The notes under the pieces are model-generated. The model had not been told where the DNA came from. It was given only the letters and a program-made list of their open reading frames with translations, and did no database searches. Shown in pieces: positions 6,484 through 11,467 of a DNA stretch of 11,467 bases. Both the position numbers and the translations under genes were made by a program. Source of the DNA: CAYSLA01 sp964431685. GTDB taxonomy: Bacteria > Armatimonadota > UBA5829. The stretch is from contig CAYSLA010000113.1 of assembly GCA_964431685.1 (NCBI GenBank), positions 1 to 11,467 on the forward strand, read 5' to 3'. Each line of letters opens with the position of its first letter. The first letter of the stretch is position 1.

Positions 6484-9400
6484 TTGAAACCGTTACTCTC
6501 AGTCCTCTTTCTTGCATGGCTCGCCAGTGTCTGCAGGCCGGCCCTGGCCGCTGAGGACAATGTAAAGATCAAACCAGTGCCGCCAGTTCCAAAACAGACG
6601 GTGGGCAAGATATCTTCCGCCTACAACTGGATTCTGAAGGATCGCATCAGGGGCATCTACGGATACATCGGCAACTGGCAGAACAAGGAGCTTATGGACA
6701 ACATCCAGAAAGCTGGCTTCAACACCTTGCTGGTTCACACAATGTCTACGGCAATGTCCGAGAAGGGCTGGCCGGAAGAAGCCGCCCAGTGGGCCAAAGT
6801 CCAGAAAGAGCGCAAGCTCCGGATTATCATAAGTTGGCCTTACGGCAGCGATGAACGCTACGGTAACACGCAGTTCGGCGCCTACAACACCGGCACCTCC
6901 GAAATATGGACCAAGGGCCCCTGCCCGCTCTCTGAGGAATACTGGAACAAGGTCGTCGGGGACAGAGCCGTCATTGCCGCACAGACAGGACTGACCGGCA
7001 TGGTAGTCGACATGGAAATGTACGCTGCAGACCACACCCGCTATCCGGGATCGTGTTATTGTGATGAGTGTTGGGGCCGCTTCATCCGCAACCACATCGG
7101 AGAGGATTTCCTCGGCAAGATCGACCCAACTAAGCGCGCGGCCTGGACCTCTGACAACGGCTTGTGGGAGGACTATGACAGGTGGCAGGAAAACGAGGTT
7201 ACCAGGATTCTCAAGGTTATAGAGAAGCGTGTGCACGCGGTTGACCCTGGTTTCATCTTGGGCAATCTGCTTGACCCGGAGAGCCTTCCCGGCATGTCAA
7301 GGGGATTCGGAACATCGAGTATGCCCGCCCTGATATTCTCCGAGCTTGAGTACCATGGAAATGTGACAGGTGTGTCTGCAAGGGTCAAGCAGCTTAGAGA
7401 CCAGGGATATCCCGCACTCTACGTCCCAGGGCTCTGGGTTCAACCCGTAACGCCTCCGCAACTGCCGGAGTTGATAATGGGGTCCGCGCCTCAATCCGCC
7501 GGTTACTGGATATGGACAACCGCGGCGTTCCGCGACAACGCTTCGGGGGATTACGCACACGCAAAGGGATACAGTCACGACGACTACTGGAACGTATTCC
7601 GGACCTCCAACAACGCCCTGATCGACTGGCTCAGATCGGGAGCCCAAGTGCCCAAAGCACCCGAAAAGGACGTCCCGACAGTGACAGTGCCATTCATATC
7701 GGCAGAGCCCGCAACTGATGCCGACTGGTCAAGGGGAGCCTTGATGGAAAACTTCGGTGAAGTCCATTCGGGAAAACCAGCGACTGCAGCTACCACGGTC
7801 CGCGCTCTGTGGGACGGCAACCGGGTATATCTGAAGGTAGTCTGCGACGAACCGGCGCCCGAGAAGATGGTGGCGCCGTCCGGCGACCGAGACAACGGGA
7901 ACCTGTGGATGCAGGAATCGATAGAGGTGTTCTGGATGCGGCCCGACGGGGACAGGATGACCCACATCATCGTCAACAACGCGGGCACCATCGCCGATTC
8001 GCTGATGATTGGCATGCGGCCCGAAGCCCCAGGTTGGAACCCGGACATCAAGACGGCAGTGAGCAGTACGGACAAGGGCTGGGAGCTTGTCCTCTCCCTG
8101 CCAATTGATCAGGACGGCGCCGGCAAGATCAAAGCCGGAGACAAGCTCCGACTGCAGGTCGGCCGCAACCGACCCGGAGGCGGCGAGACCACTTGCTGGG
8201 CGCCGGTAGGCGGAATGTACAAGGCAGCCCCGCACTTGTGGGGAGTGTTGACCCTCAGTGCGGACAAGAACGTGGCGCCTGCTAGATCGAAGGACGAAGA
8301 CTCAACCCTGGACAATCTATCCCCCCGTCTTTCCTGGATCCGGGACAAGGGCATGCGGATGGGATACAACTATCGCGTGCCGGTGGAGTGGTATGCCAAA
8401 GCTGCTGAGGTGGGAATCAACGCGATCATTTCCAGGCTGGAGATCGCCAACGATCCCAGCGGCGACGAACTGGTGGCTGACAAGTCTCCCAACGCGCCCG
8501 CCGTAGTCGACTGGCGCACCGTCAGGACCTCATCAATCGCTGCAAAGGACGCAGGCGTCAGATTCTTCTATATGCTGAACCCCGCGGCGTACGAATACAA
8601 TGTGAACGACGGTTTTCGTGATAATCGCAGGCGCTACAACAATGGGACCGATTTCAGTCCACTGGACGACATCTACTGGACCAGGGTGGTAGAGAACCGG
8701 TTCTTGAGGGTCGCCAAACTGCTCCAGGGAGATGAATATCAGATCGATGGTTTCCTGATCGATCCTGAGCTCTATGCGCTCGGAGGCAGGCAGCCGGGAT
8801 ATGATGGTCTGGACTACGGGGACTTTGCTTTGGCGGAGTTCGTGAAGGACTCCTCCGCGAAGTTTGCGTTTGATGGACTCACGATAGAGGAGCGCAAAAG
8901 GAAGATAGCTGAGCTTGGACTTAACGAGAGCCTTTCCGAGTTTCAGTTCAACCGGATACGTCAACTAGCCGAAAGCACACGCACTAAGGTGCAGCGGCTA
9001 GTGCCTGACGCCATCTTGGGCTTCTTTCTGTGGAGATACGAGAACAATATCTGGCACAGAGCCGTTGCAGCGGGGTTTTCCACCCCAGGTGCGCCGTGCT
9101 GGGTTGGTCTGGAGTGCACTTACCCCGGAAGCTTTGACGAAGGCCTGTTGTCCCATCTGAAGAATGTGAGGGCACAGGCGGGAGTGCCGCTCTTGCTCTC
9201 TCCGGGCAGTGCCCTTCCCGGCTCTGACGGTCCGCGATATATGGACACCCTCAACACCGTTGCGGCCGGCAACCTTTATAGCAGGGCCATCAATTCGACG
9301 GGGGGTTACTGGTTCTGGGCTTTGAGCCGCATCTTCGGCCAGCCCGAAGAGATATCCGTGCCGTTTGACAACATGCTGAGAATCGTGAACGGCGAGCTCG

Positions 9401-10242
9401 ATAAGTACTATGCATCCGGACGCACCTACAAATCGTCCCTGAAGCCGCACGCGTTTCCTGTTGAGCAGCCTGGAAACATCGAGACTCTCAGGAATGAGGT
9501 TGGCAATTGGGTTCCAGTGCCTGCCAGCGCGCTTCCCACAGACCCGCCCAGTGCACAGGGCCTTGCTCTTAGGGGTAGCGACCTGGCAGTGGCAGTGCCC
9601 GCTGAGACCGGACAGAAGCTGTCCTTTGTTGTCCGAAACCATCGCCTGGCACACTATCCCACGCCTACCTACACTAACGTATTCGCGCCGGACGGTAAGA
9701 TATCCGAGCTGGAGACTGTACTGGTGGGCAAACAAGCCGAACTAAGCCACAGCGCGGATGCCTCGGGCGTATGGGTGTTGGGAGTCTCGGGAGGGCCACC
9801 CGTCGTTCCGAACGCATTTTCCGTACTTCCAACCACGAAATCAGCGGTTGTGGTGCCAGCGGACAGCGTGCTGAGAATGTTCGGATTCTCAAACAGTTTC
9901 AGCACCAGCGTGTTCTTCTACGTTCCGAAGGGGTGCAGTACGTTCGATATCCAGCTCTCCGGGGCCGCCGTCCTCCGTCTGTTCGATCCATCAGGCAAGG
10001 CGATTCTCGAACACAGCGAGGGCAAGACCAAACCGGTGGTTGTGGACGATGAACAGGAGGGCGCAGTGGCCAAAGGCACCGACAAAGACGCGAACACGAT
10101 AACCGTGGACGATGACCAGAGCGGCCGGGTATGGTATGTCACGATATCGCAGGCAAACTGGGGATCCTATAGCATCCGGCTTGGCGGCATCCCCGCGGTC
10201 TTTTCCGCACGCCCCGAGCAGCTACTGGCGCCGAAACTGTAG
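6484..10242 (+). CDS. Exported multidomain glycosidase-like protein: TIM barrel, CBM9-like, TIM barrel, beta domain
   Basis: 1252 residues from TTG 6484. The signal peptide KPLLSVLFLAWLAS..PALA|AED points to export. Residues about 50-385 form a first TIM-barrel-like domain with VVDMEMYA (Asp176, Glu178), a Cys cluster CYCDEC (191, 193, 196) of the kind seen in GH42-like proteins, and SAGYWIWTTAAF. Residues about 400-592 look like a CBM9 carbohydrate-binding domain: ALWDGNRVYLKVV, ESIEVFW, HIIVNNAGTIADS, GWELVLSLPI, GDKLRLQVGRNRP, CWAP and LWGVLTLS. Residues about 612-978 repeat the barrel pattern with LIDPELYA (Asp760, Glu762), VPDAILGFFLW and TGGYWFWALSRIFG. Residues about 985-1252 are a beta-rich, Asp-rich tail. 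I do not recognise a numbered GH family or the substrate, and the catalytic residues are guesses from position. It follows the GH2 gene by 46 nt and ends before a hairpin, as the last gene of the operon. Confidence 0.82.
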   Translation: MKPLLSVLFLAWLASVCRPALAAEDNVKIKPVPPVPKQTVGKISSAYNWILKDRIRGIYGYIGNWQNKELMDNIQKAGFNTLLVHTMSTAMSEKGWPEEAAQWAKVQKERKLRIIISWPYGSDERYGNTQFGAYNTGTSEIWTKGPCPLSEEYWNKVVGDRAVIAAQTGLTGMVVDMEMYAADHTRYPGSCYCDECWGRFIRNHIGEDFLGKIDPTKRAAWTSDNGLWEDYDRWQENEVTRILKVIEKRVHAVDPGFILGNLLDPESLPGMSRGFGTSSMPALIFSELEYHGNVTGVSARVKQLRDQGYPALYVPGLWVQPVTPPQLPELIMGSAPQSAGYWIWTTAAFRDNASGDYAHAKGYSHDDYWNVFRTSNNALIDWLRSGAQVPKAPEKDVPTVTVPFISAEPATDADWSRGALMENFGEVHSGKPATAATTVRALWDGNRVYLKVVCDEPAPEKMVAPSGDRDNGNLWMQESIEVFWMRPDGDRMTHIIVNNAGTIADSLMIGMRPEAPGWNPDIKTAVSSTDKGWELVLSLPIDQDGAGKIKAGDKLRLQVGRNRPGGGETTCWAPVGGMYKAAPHLWGVLTLSADKNVAPARSKDEDSTLDNLSPRLSWIRDKGMRMGYNYRVPVEWYAKAAEVGINAIISRLEIANDPSGDELVADKSPNAPAVVDWRTVRTSSIAAKDAGVRFFYMLNPAAYEYNVNDGFRDNRRRYNNGTDFSPLDDIYWTRVVENRFLRVAKLLQGDEYQIDGFLIDPELYALGGRQPGYDGLDYGDFALAEFVKDSSAKFAFDGLTIEERKRKIAELGLNESLSEFQFNRIRQLAESTRTKVQRLVPDAILGFFLWRYENNIWHRAVAAGFSTPGAPCWVGLECTYPGSFDEGLLSHLKNVRAQAGVPLLLSPGSALPGSDGPRYMDTLNTVAAGNLYSRAINSTGGYWFWALSRIFGQPEEISVPFDNMLRIVNGELDKYYASGRTYKSSLKPHAFPVEQPGNIETLRNEVGNWVPVPASALPTDPPSAQGLALRGSDLAVAVPAETGQKLSFVVRNHRLAHYPTPTYTNVFAPDGKISELETVLVGKQAELSHSADASGVWVLGVSGGPPVVPNAFSVLPTTKSAVVVPADSVLRMFGFSNSFSTSVFFYVPKGCSTFDIQLSGAAVLRLFDPSGKAILEHSEGKTKPVVVDDEQEGAVAKGTDKDANTITVDDDQSGRVWYVTISQANWGSYSIRLGGIPAVFSARPEQLLAPKL
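10042..10119 (+). repeat. Short direct repeat spaced 21 codons in the C-terminal beta domain
   Basis: GTGGACGATGAACAG (10042) recurs as GTGGACGATGACCAG (10105), giving VDDEQ and VDDDQ 21 codons apart, with an Asp-rich stretch (GTDKDANTITVDDDQ) between. It may be a small in-frame duplication or an acidic, possibly cation-binding loop. Confidence 0.4.
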
Positions 10243-10281
10243 CCCGGCAGCAGCGGCAGTTTCCAGGCTTGCACCAACAAA

Positions 10282-10310
10282 CGGACCGGCTGACGATATC
10301 AGCCGGTCCG
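10282..10310. terminator. Hairpin terminator between convergent genes
   Basis: CGGACCGGCTGA (10282-10293) and TCAGCCGGTCCG (10299-10310) form a perfect 12-bp stem with a CGATA loop. On the minus strand it is followed by TTTGTTGGT, a usable T-rich tail for the gene ending at 10381. On the plus strand the tail is GCTCTTATG, weaker, 39 nt after the stop at 10242. It is probably a bidirectional terminator. Confidence 0.65.
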
Positions 10311-10380
10311 GCTCTTATGCGGTACTCCAACACCTCGGCTTTGCGATCTGCGATGATGATGGATACCTTCTATCTCCTCA

Positions 10381-11467
10381 TCAGTTGGAGGCAGGTTCCC
10401 TCCCCCGGCTCAAGGCGTAACGGAATGACGGTCGTGCCCCGGGGAGCGCCTGGAACGGATACTCGTTGATCATTGAGGTTGTCGGCACCAGCAGACCGAT
10501 CTGCGGTTTGATCACCTCGGTGCTCATTAGTATCGGCTCAAACTCGCGGGCACGGCGCTTTCCTGTGACCAGGGAGGTGGCCGCCTCCCTCACGAAAGCC
10601 CCGGTAGCTCCGTAGTCGATGTTGTGCACCATCGATGCCCGCTGGTCGTAGTATCCGTTGTTGTATTCCCATCCGCCAAAAAAGGCGAAAGCCTGGAGGA
10701 GCTTGCGCCCCCAAACCGTCTTCCGCCAGAAGCTCAACTCGCCGGTCACCCGGAAGTCTTCCTCGGTCTCCGGGTCGATTAGCCGTGGATAGGTCCATAT
10801 CCATTCGGTTTCAATCGGTTGTCTGCCCGCATAGAGGCAGAGATCATAGTGCATCCGCAGGGCCGCATAGTTCGGGCTCCAGTTGTTGTGGTGGTCTTCA
10901 AAGTAAGACGCAGGCGACGATTTCCAGAGACGATGGCTGTGCACGGTTCCATTCGCGAAGCTGCCTGTGATTGATGAGCCTTCCGTGCCAACGGGAAGGC
11001 CCGGAGCCCCGGCCTGAACGCAGCGAATGCAGTGGTCAATGAACTCGCTCCACGACTCCATGCGAAACACCTGGAACTCATATGACAGTGCGCTCGGCTT
11101 GAAGCCCTCGGAACTGAAGGGTGACGGAGGAAAGAAAATCTCATCGAAACCGCCGTACGAGGTTCTCCACGCCTGGTTGAGCTTCTCAATAGAGCCAAAC
11201 TTGCGGGCCAGCTTCGAACGGAAGGCAACCAAGGGCCAACTCGAACCGGCTCGATTGTAGAAGGCTGCCCGCTGGCAACGGTTCACCAGATCACGAAGCA
11301 AGTGCAGCTTCACCAGATGCCATCCGTACGGCAGGTTCACTGCGGTCAATGCTTCTTCAACGCGTTTCCACGCTGCCTCGGCCTGCGCCTTCTCGCTCTC
11401 CGGGAGTGTGCGTGCCGCCCACTCGAGTTCCAGTCGGCTCAATCTGGATTCTTCCTCGGCAGATACC
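10381..11467 (-). CDS. GH42-like glycoside hydrolase, C-terminal part (5' end outside window, 3' end abnormal)
   Basis: The minus frame is open to the window edge, so the start is not seen; the in-frame TTG at 11442 is internal. About 361 residues are visible. LVAFRSKLARKFGSIEKLNQ, then AWRTSYGGFDEIFFPPSPFS, is typical of GH42 beta-galactosidase-like TIM barrels ('F..wL..kYgti..LN.aWgt.Y.sfdev.pP'). Later come QPIETEWIWTYPRL (the Glu codons at 10810-10812 and 10804-10806 are nucleophile candidates), LLQAFAFFGGWEYNNGYYDQ, and IKPQIGLLVPTTSMINEYP, which normally opens the next domain. Instead of that domain the protein ends about 20 residues later in a poor-looking tail (RPSFRYALSRGREPASN) at TGA 10381. 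In the adjacent frame the same DNA reads like a genuine hydrolase C-terminus (VIPLRLEPGEGTCLQLMRR, stop at 10370), so an internal deletion is suspected. Substrate unknown. It converges on the operon. Confidence 0.75.
   Translation of the reverse strand, partial: VSAEEESRLSRLELEWAARTLPESEKAQAEAAWKRVEEALTAVNLPYGWHLVKLHLLRDLVNRCQRAAFYNRAGSSWPLVAFRSKLARKFGSIEKLNQAWRTSYGGFDEIFFPPSPFSSEGFKPSALSYEFQVFRMESWSEFIDHCIRCVQAGAPGLPVGTEGSSITGSFANGTVHSHRLWKSSPASYFEDHHNNWSPNYAALRMHYDLCLYAGRQPIETEWIWTYPRLIDPETEEDFRVTGELSFWRKTVWGRKLLQAFAFFGGWEYNNGYYDQRASMVHNIDYGATGAFVREAATSLVTGKRRAREFEPILMSTEVIKPQIGLLVPTTSMINEYPFQALPGARPSFRYALSRGREPASN

Noticed and set aside
6499..7236. Long minus-strand open frame of 245 codons opposite the first barrel domain
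   Set aside because: It shows no family motifs and lies antisense to a well-supported domain; it reflects GC-rich codon bias. The same holds for the equally long minus frame at 8998-9735.
1..11467. CRISPR arrays, tRNA/rRNA genes, transposases or integrases
   Set aside because: No regular repeat-spacer array, no recognisable cloverleaf or rRNA segment, and no transposase-like or integrase-like protein was found on either strand.

Overview
The window reads as a scaffold piece from a Gram-negative, environmental bacterium of the Armatimonadota/Planctomycetota/Lentisphaerota kind. Three things suggest this: a pseudopilin-like protein with the H-X9-DG C-terminal signature, a PEP-CTERM surface protein, and uroporphyrinogen-decarboxylase-like (URO-D) proteins sitting next to glycoside hydrolases. 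I lean towards Armatimonadota, but that is inference from gene style, not proof. An exact 100-N block at 2375-2474 marks a scaffold join of unknown true length, as is usual for metagenome-assembled genomes.

Layout, left to right. 1-512 (+) is the 3' end of an H-X9-DG pseudopilin-like gene. 513-648 is a leader with an orphan full-length Shine-Dalgarno sequence and two hairpins. 649-1356 (+) is a PEP-CTERM protein. 1388-1420 is a strong intrinsic terminator that ends only 16 nt before the next start codon. 1437-2546 (+) is a first URO-D-family gene, broken by two apparent frameshifts and the N gap. 2638-3831 (+) is an intact second URO-D-family gene with an H-x-C...C metal-site pattern. 3828-6437 (+) is a GH2 beta-mannosidase-like enzyme that overlaps it by ATGA and carries an in-frame palindromic repeat. 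6484-10242 (+) is a large exported protein with two TIM-barrel-like glycosidase domains flanking a CBM9-like domain. 10282-10310 is a 12-bp-stem hairpin between convergent genes. 10381-11467 (-) is the 3' part of a GH42-like glycosidase whose C-terminus looks deleted and out of frame.

Working model (inference): the four + strand genes from 1437 to 10242 form one carbohydrate operon. The exported CBM9 protein would bind or attack a polysaccharide outside the cytoplasm, the signal-less GH2 would cleave mannoside-like oligomers inside, and the URO-D-like proteins would act on a substituent or one-carbon group. The operon's leader contains a terminator, so conditional read-through is possible. 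The most unusual items are the palindromic repeat read in frame inside the GH2 gene, the duplicated barrel architecture, the pairing of two URO-D paralogues that differ at the metal site, and the apparent deletion junction at the end of the minus-strand glycosidase.
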